Source of the DNA: Clytia hemisphaerica | Taxonomy: Eukaryota; Cnidaria; Hydrozoa; Leptothecata; Clytiidae | Length of the DNA stretch: 64,000 bases | Direction of reading: 5' to 3' | Assembly (NCBI GenBank): GCA_902728285.1 | Contig: CACVBU010000879.1 | Location: forward strand, 232,382-296,381 | In this document: positions 48,901-58,429 of the stretch, in pieces | How positions within the stretch are numbered: the first letter of the stretch is position 1 | Layout of the letters: every line of letters starts with the position of its first letter | The notes under the pieces: generated by a model | What the model saw: only the letters and a program-made list of their open reading frames with translations | What the model was told of the DNA's origin: nothing | Database searches by the model: none | Translations under genes and position numbers: made by a program

Positions 48901-51900
48901 GTTGGGGGGGGCTACGTTAGAATTCTAAAAATCTTAGGGGTAACAAAATGATTGGGGTGCCCAGGAGGACCCTATGATAAGTGGTTATTGGTTTTAGTTC
49001 TTCTCGTTTAAGACGTACCTGGAGCTCTTATAAATTAACTTTTGCCGTTTGTTTATTCGTCCGTCCGTCCGTCCGTCCGTCCGTTTGTCCGTTACCAGCT
49101 TTTCTCGAGATTGGCTTATTGGATTTTTTCTGATCCTTGGCAAAAAGATGCAAAATAGGGGGGGGGGGGGTGTTCGAGGGGTCTGCAATATCGTAATACC
49201 GTAATTTTTTCCCCCAAATACCGTAATACCGGACAAAATAAACTTGAAATATTGTCACCGACTATCTGTTTAAATATTTTTAGGCCTCATTCCGGGGTGA
49301 ACTACTGCAACCAAATTTACTACTCTCAGGTGCCAAATAAACTCCCCCCCCTGCTTGTTAATTTTTCGAACATTTTCCAACCCCCTGGACCTTAGTAGGA
49401 CCCCCCCCCATTTATTAATTTTTAAGAATATTTTCAGCTGTCGAGAAGGTTCCTTATTTTGCTCTAAATAGCCTGATTTTAGCCTATATTTACCTTGTTT
49501 TACCATTATTTGGCACCTAAGAGTAATCGTTTAAAGTTTTAGGATGACCTTCTAGCGCAGCTGGTTTATATTTTAACTTATTTATCTTTGCAGAGAACAT
49601 GGAGAAGAAAAAGCAGTATACGAAGGAGAAGAGAAAGAAGAAGAACACGGAGGAAAAGAGAAAAAAGAACACGGAGAAGAGAAAGAAGAACACGAAAAAG
49701 AAGAACACGGCGAAGAAGAACACGGAGAAGAAGAACACGGAGAAGAGAAAGAAGAAGAACACGGAGGAAAAGAGAAAGAAGAACACGGAGAAGAGAAAGA
49801 AGAACACGAAAAAGATGAACACGGAGAAGAAGAACACGGAGAAGAGAAAGAAGAAGAACACGAAAAAGATGAACACGGAGAAGAAGAACCCGGAGAAGAG
49901 AAAGAAGAAGAAATCGTCATTCGACGAAGCGGTTTGAGCGCGTAAGAAAATCTTTTATTTTTTATTTCATACCTGTAAATTTGGAAACAGTATAGCGTCG
50001 CATGCGCAACTTTTTAAAGTTTCCCTATGAAAAACAATGTAGAAAGAATTGAAAGTTACCGAATTACCATGGTTTATGAAGTTAAAAAAAATCGTGTTGG
50101 TTTAGCTCGTCTTAAAATGACATTTTATGAAAAATGGTGTTCTCTTTTTTAGGAAGATCCAGAAATCACTTTCAAAAAAGAAAACAAAGAGGTAGAGTGC
50201 TAGATCATACCTATTATATCAGTCAAAGAAAAGCTACTTTATTTTTCGAAATCGAGAAGAATTTCTCGTAGATTTTATTTACACAATTCGAAGGTTATTT
50301 TAAGTTCTGACCTAATTTGTCTTAAAAAGTCACTTCGGAGGTGCTTGTTCGAATTTCATCATTTTTTTGTTGTTTTTTTAATCGCAAATACTCTTAATTA
50401 TTACAGGGAAATGAAAAGATGTATTGTGGACCCATTGCATATAGTGCCCGATTTACCGAAAGCATTTACGAGACGTTCATGGGTTTTCACGCGTTGAATC
50501 CTTAGCAGCTATGTCGCAGTATGGCTTGCGCAAAGTGCCAAAAAAAACAAAAATAAATTATCATCACAGAAAACTTTGTCCCTTCAACTGTGGAAAAGCC
50601 CTCGTACACCTAGGACCACATTTCCTTGCTGAGCACAAAGAATTGGTCAAAGAAAAGGGTTCTGCAGAATATATCAAATCATTGAAAATGGCAAAAAGAT
50701 TTGATTCTTCTAGAATGGAATTCCCTGTAGACAGAACGAAACCAAATGTCGAACTAGGTGTCATAACCAATAAAGGTGCACCTTTGAGAAATATCTCTCG
50801 CTCAACAGCTGAAAATCAACTGGCTACCAGAAGGGAATTTGTACCATCTCATGCTTTGGCGTTCCTACGTCCTACTTCGGCTCAAGACCGAGAAAACCTC
50901 GAAAATTTACCGTCTGACCTAATAAATTCTTGCCCACCAAGCCAAGTGAACTCTTATCCATCGACAAGCACAGCCGTGTCGCACTTGGAAAATTCTGCTT
51001 CATCAAACTTAAACAGCGAATGTAACAGAGACATTGAAGTTGCATTAAAAGATTTCTACAACTATATGATTGGTCCAGATAAAGGGCGCAAACCATCGTC
51101 AGTTGCTGAGGTTGTTAGAGATGTCAAAAACATTCTCTCAGATATTGATGTAACCAACCTTAATGAACTTTTTGACTTTAACTCCCAAATCGTCAGGGAA
51201 AGATACATGAATGGAGTTATCATCGAACGCAATCTCAAGCCGGCTAGTGTTGTAAAGTACCTAAGCTCTGTATTAGACTTCGTGAAATTTTTAAAAGATT
51301 CCCCTTATATTTCCAGACTACCGCGAGAAAACGTCAAAGCGTTAAAGAAAAACATTAAAGCTTGGGCAAAAAAACTGTCTAAAAAATGTAAAAAAGACAA
51401 AATGATTTCGAGACAAAAGGATTATATAATGCTAATTACGCACGAACAAGTTGCTGATGTTCTGTCAAGTGAACCCGGTCGTCTAGGTCAGCGTGTATAC
51501 TCGAAGCTGTTGGAAGACTCAGAGTTTGGCCTTAGTATGACTGACTATTGTGCATTGCGGGATTACTTATATGTCAAGATACTTTTTACTAATGCGTGTC
51601 GATCTGGTGTTCCTTCAGAGATGCTGATGAGCGAATTCAAAAACCGCAGGAAACTAAAAGACGGTACCGGATACCAAATAGATGTAGATAACCATAAAAC
51701 AGATTATAACTTCGGCCCTGCTACCATCAAAATTAGTAACCAAGACTTTGATGTAATGAAAGTATATGTTGCTCACGCTAGACCCCAAGTTTTACCTCAA
51801 TGCATGCATGTGTTTCTTAGTTACTATGGAAACCAGCAAACTGGTGGTGATATAAGTTCAAGGCTGAATGTCATGTTCATGAAGGCAGGAGTGAGAAAGG

Positions 51901-54900
51901 ATGAAGACTTACCGAAAAATTGGTGTGTAAACATTATCAGAAAATCGGCATCAACTCATGCTAGAGAAGATAATAACATTGATAACCAAGCCCTTGCAGA
52001 TACAATGTGTCATTCCGAAGCAACAGCTAAAGAACACTATTGGCCACGTGCTAGAGAAAAAGCTCTGGTAGCTGGAACAGATGCTCTTCAAAAAATCTTT
52101 TTTGTAAGGACGTTTTTTGCTAATATATTTTCCTAAAATGGAAGACCTTCTTTATCGGGTTTACCTGACACTCCTTTTGGGGCTTCCGATATCACTTGGG
52201 AACTCTCTGGTATAGTTACTTTTGCTAAACGACGGGGTTTTGTTGTTGCTGTGCGTGACAAGATCTGAAAATTTAACCTCTCCAATACATACACAAACTC
52301 TTAGTGGAACCTGTTCTTCTTCAAGTATGGTTCTGTAACGTGGACTAAGACCACAGGTTGAGAAAGACTTGACGATTGTCAATGTAAAAAAGCTCCAGAA
52401 CAACGAAAGCATCCTGATCTGAGGTTAACCCTGTGGTATCAGGCATCCAAGCGGTAAAGAAAAAACGTTCCTTGAAAGTCTTAAACGGGAAACTGGACTC
52501 GAAGCGACTGCCTTGTTAAATGCTAAATCGGGATCTGTGAAGGAATATGTAGTTGGTAAATTTATGTTTTCAATAAATGATAGTATTTTTTGTTTTTCAG
52601 CCAAAGAAAGGAGGAAACGAAGAAGAGAAGACAAGTAATGAAAATGTGAGTTTAAAACACTATTCATCCCGGGTTTCCAGATATCGTATCACCATTCAAT
52701 GCGAACGATTGCATTCTGGTTTTGAAATTTAACATCATAATTATTTCAGTAAAAGGCTTTTTGTGATGAATTGAAACTTTGATAAAGTCATCATTTTATC
52801 GTTTCTTTGCTAAAGGAACCACAGGAACCAAAGGAACCACAGAAACCACAGAAACCACAGGAACCAAAGGATTGTTGCGAGGAGAAAAGCATTGACAATG
52901 TGAGTTTGAAATGCTAAGTATTCATCCCTGGTTTCCAGATATTGTATCACCATTAAATGCGAACGATTGCATTCTGGTTTTGAAATTCATCTGCATTAAG
53001 AAATCTGTAAAAGGCTTGTTGTGATGAATTGAAACTCTGGTAAAGTCATCATATTTATCGTTTTCAGCCAAAAAAGCCACATAAACCACAGGAACCAAAG
53101 GATTTTTGCAAGGAGAATATGATTGAATCCGTAAGAATAAAACTATTCTTTCCGTGTTTCCTTTCCGTAATTGCATTTTACTGATATCGTATCACCATTT
53201 AATGATAATGATTGCGCTTTGCTCTTGAAATTCATCTTCCTTGTGATTTTTTTCTATTAACGGCTTGTTGTAATGAATTGAAGCTCTGAAAAAGTTATCA
53301 GTTATCACTGATTTTCTTTTTCGTTTAGACACCGACAAAGAAAACGAAGGTTAGTTCTTTCTTTAACCTAACTACCTTAAAGTGAATTTTCGTGGATATT
53401 AAATTTTCGCTCCAAGAAACGTGCTTCGCGTGTATTAACTTTCGCGATTGCCATTTTCTGGAATATTTCCCTTAAGGTCTGTTCATTTGTTCGATTGCCC
53501 CTGAGGCTCACAAGACACTTCTAGTTCTGGCACACTTCCAGTTCACAAATTTTACAAGAACTGGAGCTGTCTGGGGTCAATGGCCCAGAAGGCTCAAAAT
53601 AGACACTGCGTACTTCTGAAAAAAAATTCTCTTTGAGAGTTCAAGTAAAGCTTCAACTATGCATGTATGACAAAAAAATCTTGGTTTAACTCAAATAGAG
53701 GCCGAGTTGAGTTGAGTTATCGAGTTTTATCAAATTATTAAATTTAAGAGTTACGTTATGTGGTCTGTCTGTTTTACATGATTCATTATTGGCACGAAAA
53801 TTATATTTTCCAGCTTGTTTTAATCTAATCATCAGACTGGATAATGATTTTTGGAAAATGTATTTCACTGCCTCAGTAATCACTAGGTTACTCAAAAACT
53901 CGCAAACTAGAAAACATAACTCATTTACAATAACTCGCCCTAAATTTCCCAGACCTGAAAGAGAATTTTTATGAAAATCATGTTTGAGAATTTTCACTCT
54001 TGAGAATTTTTTCTTACTTGAAAATTTTTTTTCAGAACTGTGCAGTGTCTTTCGAGCCTTCTGGGTCATTGAGCCTAGACAGTTCCAGTTCACAAATTTT
54101 TGTTCAGAACTGCGCAGTGTCTTTTGGGCCTTCTGGGCCATTGAGCCTAGACAGTTCCAGTTCACAAATTTTATAAGAACTGCAAGTGTCTTGTGAGCCT
54201 TAGAGGCCATCGTACATTGGAGGGAGGGACGAATGAAATACATTATGTATCCTGTCAAAAATTCATCTACACTAATTTGTTAAGAAAATATCGTCAAAAA
54301 TGATTCAAATTGACTGTATGGTAGAAAGAATTACAGCACGAGAAATCATATATACCATTTTGAAAAAGAGCGATTGTATCTAACCTTCATTTTCTTTTTT
54401 AGAGAACGCGTAAAACTTGGAAGCCTGAGGAGCTGTCAGCGTTAAAGAAAAGTTACCCTACTCGATTGAGCCTTGGAGATATAACAGAAATAGACAACCT
54501 CGAAGCCTCACCTCGGCAAATCTATGACCGAATGAGAGTAAGTTTCTTTGAATATCCTTTTCTTTGCAATAAATTGGTATTTGGCTCTTCCAGAAAAAAT
54601 TGTTGTGTTAGTAGGATGGAACATAACATTTTGCTATACGCTAGATAATATTTCCTCCGACCAGGGTGTACAAAGATTTCCTAGAAGCATTGCGGAACTG
54701 CTTTTCTTTCAGATACCTTAAGGGAACTAATTTTCGCGATTTTAGGTGCGAAAATCAGTTCCTCGTGTTTTACCTTTTTACCACGAAGATTAGTTCCCTT
54801 AAAGGTAAAGCTAATACCTCCTTGAATAATATTGTAACACTTTACAGCAAGACTTTATTGATTTCTCCTCGTCAGAAAGATCCCGATTATGAGCCTTCGG

Positions 54901-55190
54901 ATAATCAAACTTCCAGCGAAGAATATGACGACAACAATGACGAGGAAATATGTATCGCCAAAAAGAAATCTCCAAAGAAATCACTTTTTAAATTAAAGAA
55001 GACTACACGCGCGAGATGGAACACACCCGACAAAGATCTTCTTGCGGAGAAAACAAACGGGAATTTTTTGAGAGGTTTGGTTTTGAATGAAGATAATATC
55101 AAAGAGGAGTTAAAAGGCAGTTACCTACTAACAAAATACAAATGGACTCAGATCAGAACAAGGTTAACTTATTTACAACAACAGTCATGA
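34540..55190 (+). CDS. SET - zinc finger - tyrosine recombinase - SANT gene, 31 exons, one frameshift
   Basis: Exons: 34540-34552, 34975-35064, 35554-35613, 35806-35917, 36249-36401, 36903-36957, 37117-37167, 37372-37425, 37584-37619, 37758-37850, 37983-38019, 38275-38348, 38634-38693, 38951-39046, 39320-39415, 39657-39752, 39896-39921, 40489-40578, 41250-41339, 43998-44045, 44272-44307, 44478-44525, 49594-49941, 50153-50191, 50407-52103, 52601-52645, 52816-52899, 53068-53130, 53329-53349, 54403-54537, 54876-55190. All junctions are GT-AG and every phase matches, except one surplus base in exon 25. About 1,420 residues. A SET domain suggests histone/protein lysine methylation; the recombinase suggests descent from a mobile element; SANT-like ends suggest DNA or histone binding. 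It may be a chromatin-targeting transposon or a domesticated gene. Splitting into a SET gene and a recombinase gene remains possible. Confidence 0.7.
35296..35530. repeat. degraded copy of the 'ccttaaggg' MITE in intron 2
   Basis: Paired text 'aacttatt...ttttggtgagaacta' and 'attctcacc...aaaataagttctcacc', reaching 'gacctta'. Diverged from the copies at 20,971 and 55,692. Confidence 0.55.
38750..39780 (+). repeat. tandem triplication containing exons 14, 15 and 16
   Basis: A unit of about 337-369 bp is repeated three times, each with part of the flanking introns and one 96-bp exon. The exons are near identical (start ESMESQEYQEILLLPEQ, end SESSKINQ); the third has Gly for Glu in LPEQ. Each is phase 0 at both ends, so copy number changes keep the frame. 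Confidence 0.95.
40835..41143. repeat. inverted-repeat element in intron 18
   Basis: Outer arms 'acagatatcttatataaaa' and inverse. Inner arms 'ttgttcaatcaa' / 'ttgattgaacaa' and 'gccatcttta' / 'taaagatggtgc'. Confidence 0.75.
41755..41885. repeat. half copy of the 'cccccggg..cactcgatct' element
   Basis: 'ccccgggggcactcgatct' followed by 'acgaccatacgttcggc' matches the inverse of the right end of 46,270-46,670. Intron 19. Confidence 0.65.
42334..42598 (+). repeat. dispersed repeat, full copy (partner of 4,528)
   Basis: 'agcctatactagacgtcacc' to 'gaggtgctcgctacttatg'. Contains the middle segment with 'gagcccgggctc' that the 4.5-kb copy lacks. Confidence 0.7.
42935..43145. repeat. weak foldback element
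   Basis: 'aaaaagtaacagctcc...atatcattgagtgga' pairs imperfectly with 'ccactcattgatatctctcc...acttttt'. Confidence 0.45.
43430..43930. repeat. repeat rich in 'tactcgaac' motifs
   Basis: 'tttactcgaac' clusters occur at both ends with the inverse 'gttcgagtaagttcgg' inside. Probable inverted-repeat element in intron 19. Confidence 0.5.
44541..44817 (+). mobile_element. dispersed GTTC/GTCC-tract element (plus-strand copy)
   Basis: 'ggacctaccccggtggggtg', 'aggtcctataaattaacctg', a short GTCC/GTTC tract, 'gttaccaacttttctc', 'gagcccgattttcg', 'ggccaaaaaacggctaaaa'. The plus orientation shows the order of the family. Interrupted on its right by the next element. Intron 22. Confidence 0.8.
44818..45240. 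mobile_element. inverted-repeat element with poly-G/C ends, 423 bp
   Basis: Ends 'ggtaccatcagggggggac' and inverse 'gccccccccccctggtacc', with inner arm 'gcagttactacaagaca'. Inserted in or beside the GTCC-tract element, hence younger. Confidence 0.85.
45745..46003. mobile_element. inverted-repeat element, ~259 bp
   Basis: Ends 'gggctattccagaaaaaatt' and near inverse, with 'ccccctatgttgaggaggt' paired on the other side. The core is C/T-rich and repeats 'ccctggattttt'. Intron 22. Confidence 0.85.
46270..46670. repeat. inverted-repeat element with poly-G/C ends
   Basis: Left 'cccggggggggggcaccc', right 'gtgcccccccccccggg'. Contains four copies of 'gcactgtaagggta'. Related to 41,755. Confidence 0.75.
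46679..47259. mobile_element. inverted-repeat element, ~580 bp
   Basis: Ends 'catagtataagaaagccg' and inverse 'cggctttcttatactatg', extended by 'ggctggaat'/'attccagcc'. Non-coding interior. Confidence 0.82.
48085..48612. repeat. 35-bp minisatellite, ~15 copies
   Basis: Unit 'aaggcaaacggtaccttttt' followed by 'caaagtttattaccc'. Variants (tta/taa, ttttt/tattt) alternate, giving a 70-bp higher-order period. Because 35 is not a multiple of 3, the open frames through it are artefacts. Intron 22. Confidence 0.95.
49010..49160 (+). mobile_element. dispersed GTCC-tract element (5' part)
   Basis: 'gtacctggagctcttataaa', 'ttaacttttg', (GTCC)n, 'gttaccagcttttctcgaga'. Shorter copy of the family. Confidence 0.7.
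49300..49530. repeat. poly-C-bearing repeat, partner of 55,310
   Basis: 'ctctcaggtgccaaataaac' with C7, 'ttttcagctgtcgag', 'aaatagcctgattttagcc', closing with 'ggcacctaagag'. The same order is present at 55,310-55,570. Confidence 0.8.
49594..49941 (+). other. Glu/Lys/His-rich low-complexity exon 23
   Basis: 116 codons with acceptor 'tttgcag' and donor GCGC/GTAAGA. Read in the frame set by the preceding exon (phase 2), it gives repeated EEHGEE, KEEEHGG and EEHEKDEHG units, ending IVIRRSGLSA. The other two frames give Lys/Asn/Thr-rich and Arg/Thr-rich strings. The phase match chooses the acidic one. Likely a flexible acidic linker between the SET half and the recombinase half. Confidence 0.65.
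50407..52103 (+). CDS. tyrosine recombinase (Crypton-like) exon 25 with zinc fingers
   Basis: From the ATG at 50,511 the frame is open for 531 codons to the donor TTTTTT/GTAAGG. A C2H2-like motif has C23, C27, H37, H42. A SAM-like core-binding region spans about 175-265 (DFYNYM, KPSSVAEVV, LKPASVVKYLSSVL). The catalytic domain has R364 (TNACRSG), K396 (NHKTDY), R477 (NIIRKSA), H501 (CHSEA) and Y510 (KEHYW). These are the residues a tyrosine recombinase needs for strand cleavage and joining, although the usual HxxR His is N474. Upstream of the ATG the exon encodes KRCIVDPLHIVPDLPK in the spliced frame, then HLRDVHGFSRVESLAA in the recombinase frame. This is a second finger split by one extra base near 50,462. 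A short product from the 50,511 ATG would bypass the shift. Confidence 0.85.
52601..53130 (+). repeat. tandemly duplicated exon-intron units (exons 26-28)
   Basis: Three units of about 215-250 bp share intron text ('tttccagatat.gtatcacc', 'gcgaacgattgcattctgg', 'ttgtgatgaattgaa') and Pro/Lys/Glu exons (PKKGGNEEEK, EPQEPKEPQKPQKPQEPKD, PKKPHKPQEPKD). All exons are phase 0, so they lengthen a proline-rich linker without a frame change. Exon 27's acceptor (gctaaag) is weak. Confidence 0.8.
53500..54230. repeat. inverted-repeat element with internal direct repeats, intron 29
   Basis: Ends 'gaggctcacaagacactt' and inverse 'aagtgtcttgtgagcct'. The right half has two ~85-bp copies of 'cagaactg.gcagtgtcttt' ... 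'agttccagttcacaaattt'. The 190-codon minus-strand frame across it shows no domain. Confidence 0.75.
54403..55190 (+). other. two Myb/SANT-like segments (exons 30-31, C-terminus)
   Basis: Exon 30: RKTWKPEELSALKKSYP, IDNLEASPRQIYDRMR. Its W, helix spacing and RQIYDRMR third helix fit a Myb/SANT fold. Exon 31: an acidic stretch (EEYDDNNDEE), a basic stretch (KKKSPKKS), then RARWNTPDKDLLAEKTNG and LTKYKWTQIRTRLTYLQQQ, a second Myb-like unit. Stop at 55,190. Such domains bind DNA or histone tails and could target the protein. Exon 31 opens at cgtcag/AAA; the closer 'ttacag' would hit a stop. Confidence 0.6.
54716..54805. mobile_element. 90-bp MITE of the 'ccttaaggg' family, TA-flanked, intron 30
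   Basis: 'ccttaagggaactaatttt' at the left, inverse at the right, TA on both sides. A minimal copy of the 20,971 family. Confidence 0.88.
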
Positions 55191-55309
55191 ATGTAGTCGT
55201 TAGTGTGATTGGTTCAATTGTTCGTTGACATTTAAAATCAGTTCACATTTTTAATTTCGAGACATATTGATACCCAGTCATCATACAGACCATCCTTGAA
55301 GTGATGTAC

Positions 55310-55570
55310 TCTCAAGTGCTTAATGAATCCCCCCCCCCGCTTGAGGTTAATTTTGCGAGTTTTTCTAATCCCCGGACCTTATTAAGCCCCCCTTATTCCC
55401 CCGTTAATTAATTATTGAAAATGTTTTCAGCTGTCAAATGGAAAGTCCCCTGTTTCTAAATAGCCTGATTTTAGCCAATATTTATCCTATTTTGGGGTTC
55501 TCAGAAGTTCAATTTCCAACCCCCTAGCAATTACGTTCCCCCGTTTATTAGGCACCAGAGAGTACTAGTA
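55310..55570. repeat. poly-C-bearing repeat, partner of 49,300
   Basis: 'ctctcaagtgcttaatgaat', C10, 'ttttcagctgtc', 'aaatagcctgattttagcc', 'ggcaccagagagta'. Lies just after the fusion gene. Confidence 0.8.
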
Positions 55571-55691
55571 ACTAAATATAAGAAAAATCTGAAAACAATT
55601 TTTATTGAGGGGCCGCGGCAGTGGGGGCAGTTGGCACTGACCACCCTTTTTCAATGCAAAAGGAAAATTCAACCGGGAATTCTGCTTACTA

Positions 55692-56019
55692 CCTTAAAGG
55701 AAGAAATTTTGGCGGGAATTTAATTTGGCGGATGGCCGAAAAAGTTTTTTCAGAGGGAATTTAATTTGGCGGATAGCTGGATAAAGTAAATTTGACGGGA
55801 ATTTAATTTTGCGGTTGCAGGATATTTTTGGCCAAAAGCGTTATTAGATAAGCAAAAAGAAACTGTTTTAAGGCTTGAAATAGCACAAATTTGGGGAATG
55901 CGTGAAATAAATTAAATTTGGCGGATGGAGGAAAAATAAATTTTGGTAGGGAACTTAATTTGGCGGATTTTGGCGAAATCCGCCAAATTTTCTTTCCGCC
56001 AAAATTTCTTCCATTAAGG
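55692..56019. mobile_element. TA-flanked MITE, 328 bp
   Basis: 'ccttaaaggaagaaattttgg' shortened ends with inverse 'ttcttccattaagg', TA on both sides. Interior repeats 'gggaatttaatttggcgg' three times. Confidence 0.85.
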
Positions 56020-56449
56020 TAGCCTTGAAAAAGATATGTTTTAGGCAATGTTAAAGGGCTTACTTTCAATAAATTTCGCTCACCGACGCCAACGATGCGT
56101 TAGTCACAATAATATGACCACTTTAAAAGTGGAGCCGCGGCCCTGAGATGAGAAATGAAAAAGGAAAATGAACCTTTCTTAGAATTGTGCCATAATTACC
56201 ATTTCCACAGGAGTTATTCGTTGATCTTAAAACACTGAAAAGTTCCAAGAATCTTTTTTGCTGTTCTTTAGTGTTGATTGAATAAATGGTCATTTCTGTA
56301 AAAATGGTAGTTAGAACGCAAATCCGGAGTGTGAAGTGACCAAATACTTTTCTGGACAATTTGCCATAGGACTAAAATGATTTGCTTCTTTATCACGCTT
56401 TATTTTGTTTTATTTTTTTGGTTAACATTTTGTTCTATAGAAACTAGTT

Positions 56450-56606
56450 ACATGTTTTTTCTTTTATAAGCATAACGTTTATAAGCATACACAGGCTCAG
56501 ATTTTGGTACCTAAACAATGGCTCTATTGTTTGAGAACAATAGAATGCTAAGCATAATGCGAGCCTGATGTAGGGGCAGACACTTGCTTATAAAAAAAAA
56601 ACATGT
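56450..56606. repeat. inverted-repeat element, ~157 bp
   Basis: 'acatgttttttcttttataa' and inverse. 'aacaatag'-type inner pairing around a central A/T loop. Confidence 0.8.
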
Positions 56607-57109
56607 ACCATGTTTCTCTATGTTATATGTACGTTTAGGTTTTTAGGAGCTCTGACCATAGTTAATCTGCGTAATTTGGTATGCATTAGGTGTTAAATTA
56701 AATATTTTATAGGCCATTAAAGTATATCATGTTAGGCCAATCATTTTTGCATCTAAAAAATTCAAAAATTGCAACGAAGAAACTCGATTATAATTAAAAT
56801 GAAAAGTTTTACGAAGAAGGGTGTTGACTTTGAGGACCTTATTTTCGGCGAAGAATTTAGATTTTTTTAAAGTTTTTGGTCATTTTTGGTCATAGATTTT
56901 CGGGAAACTTTTATCACGGCTTGTTTGTCTCAAAATCTTCAAAAAAGAAGTTTTTCGTTAATTTTTTGCTTGCAAATTACATAAAAAGCCGCTCATAACC
57001 TTTTACCCATGAAATATGAAAAATGTTCCAAAAAAGAACAATTAGAAGGAAATAACTGTTTTCCCTATCGAGATTAAACACTTTTTGTAAAAACTATATA
57101 AACTTTTGT

Positions 57110-57203
57110 CAAAAAGAAGTAGGCCACATTGAGAACCAGAGGTACAGGTTTTTTTAGATTTTATCGGTTACGACCGTTTAGAAATGTGGCCTACTTCTTT
57201 TTG
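57110..57203. repeat. short hairpin element
   Basis: 'caaaaagaagtaggccacat' and 'atgtggcctacttctttttg' are perfect inverses around 50 bp. Confidence 0.85.
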
Positions 57204-57332
57204 GCGAAAGTGGACATAATTAACGTCTTTGTGACGTCTTTTTAGGGTCCTTGCTTCACTAGTTTCTTAATGATCAGATTAAGAATGATAGAATCAATTA
57301 AAAAGATTTTTCAAACGTACCTGATCTTAACT

Positions 57333-58186
57333 AAAGTCTATTCCAAAAAAATTGGCAGTCCGCACATTTCGATAAATTACACCCCTGTCCCAGTGCCCCG
57401 GTGCAAATTTTTCCCTCGTTGGGGATGGAAATTTTTATCGAAATATCAATGGGGATAGAAAATCTATTGTTTCAAGCTCAAAAATTCCAATGGGGATGGT
57501 TTTAGAGCACAACTTTTCCATTCAATTTTCAATGGGGATAAAATCATAAAGCAATTTCCCAGTGGGGTTGAAATTGTAAGGTATTTTTTCAACCGGGGAC
57601 GATATTTTGGCCTATTTTTCGACCGGGGTGGGGGTCCACCGGGTCTGTGACACAGGGGTGTTAAATTGCTCTTGAAGGATAAAAGATATAATGAAAAGTA
57701 ATACCTCGTTGGAAAGATAATTCTGAGCAGACTATATTTAAGGCTTCAAAATCTTGAAAATGAAGATGAAAAATGAAGAAGAAAAAAATGCAGATATCAT
57801 TTGCAGGAATAAAAACCTTAAATTTACGTTTTTCTAAAACTTCAAACCTCGCTGATTTCAAATATGTATTCAGATTTTTCATATCTTACTTGGATCAAAA
57901 GTTCCAGCCCTCCATATTTTTAGCCATTTTAGCATACTTTTAACTTTTAATATTAGACGGCTATGAAAATTCTGAATACATATTTGAAATCAGCGAAGTT
58001 CGAAGTCTCAGAAAAGTGGAAAATCGAGATTTTTGGTCCAGCGGAAAAAGTTTTAGTTTCTTTCTTCTTCATTTTTCTTCTTCATTTTCGATTTTTTTAT
58101 TAAAGTTTAAAGCCAATTATATCTTGCCTCTTTCGAGAGCAATGAATGAAAATGTGCGGACTGTCAATTTTTTTGGAACAGACTTT
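57333..58186. repeat. long nested foldback, ~854 bp
   Basis: Outer arms 'aaagtctattccaaaaaaat' and near inverse at 58.15 kb, plus a large inner pair 'gatttcaaatatgtattcag' / 'ctgaatacatatttgaaatc'. Between them on the left is a G-rich 'caatgggga...' repeat shared with 16,820-16,930. Confidence 0.75.
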
Positions 58187-58429
58187 ATGTTAGAAAAGCG
58201 AACACAAAAGGTTTTATGTCAATTTTCAAAACCGATTTTCTATTCACTATGGCCAGAGCACTTTAATTTGGATACTGATTTGTTGATTATATGGATGTAA
58301 CAACCGGTTTCTTGATAATTTCTGAAAGAAGTCTTTTGATACGATACGTACCTGTTGTCCTGATTTTTTAATTTTTGGAAAAGTTTAAGTATTGTGACGG
58401 CCCTTTTTCTGGCCTCCTAGCCTGTATTT

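Noticed and set aside
49517-49920. Minus-strand Phe- and Ser-rich ORFs of 112-119 codons
   Set aside because: Shadows of the purine-rich Glu/His exon on the plus strand.
53686-54258. 190-codon minus-strand ORF
   Set aside because: Lies across an inverted-repeat element in an intron, consists of repeated units and has no domain.
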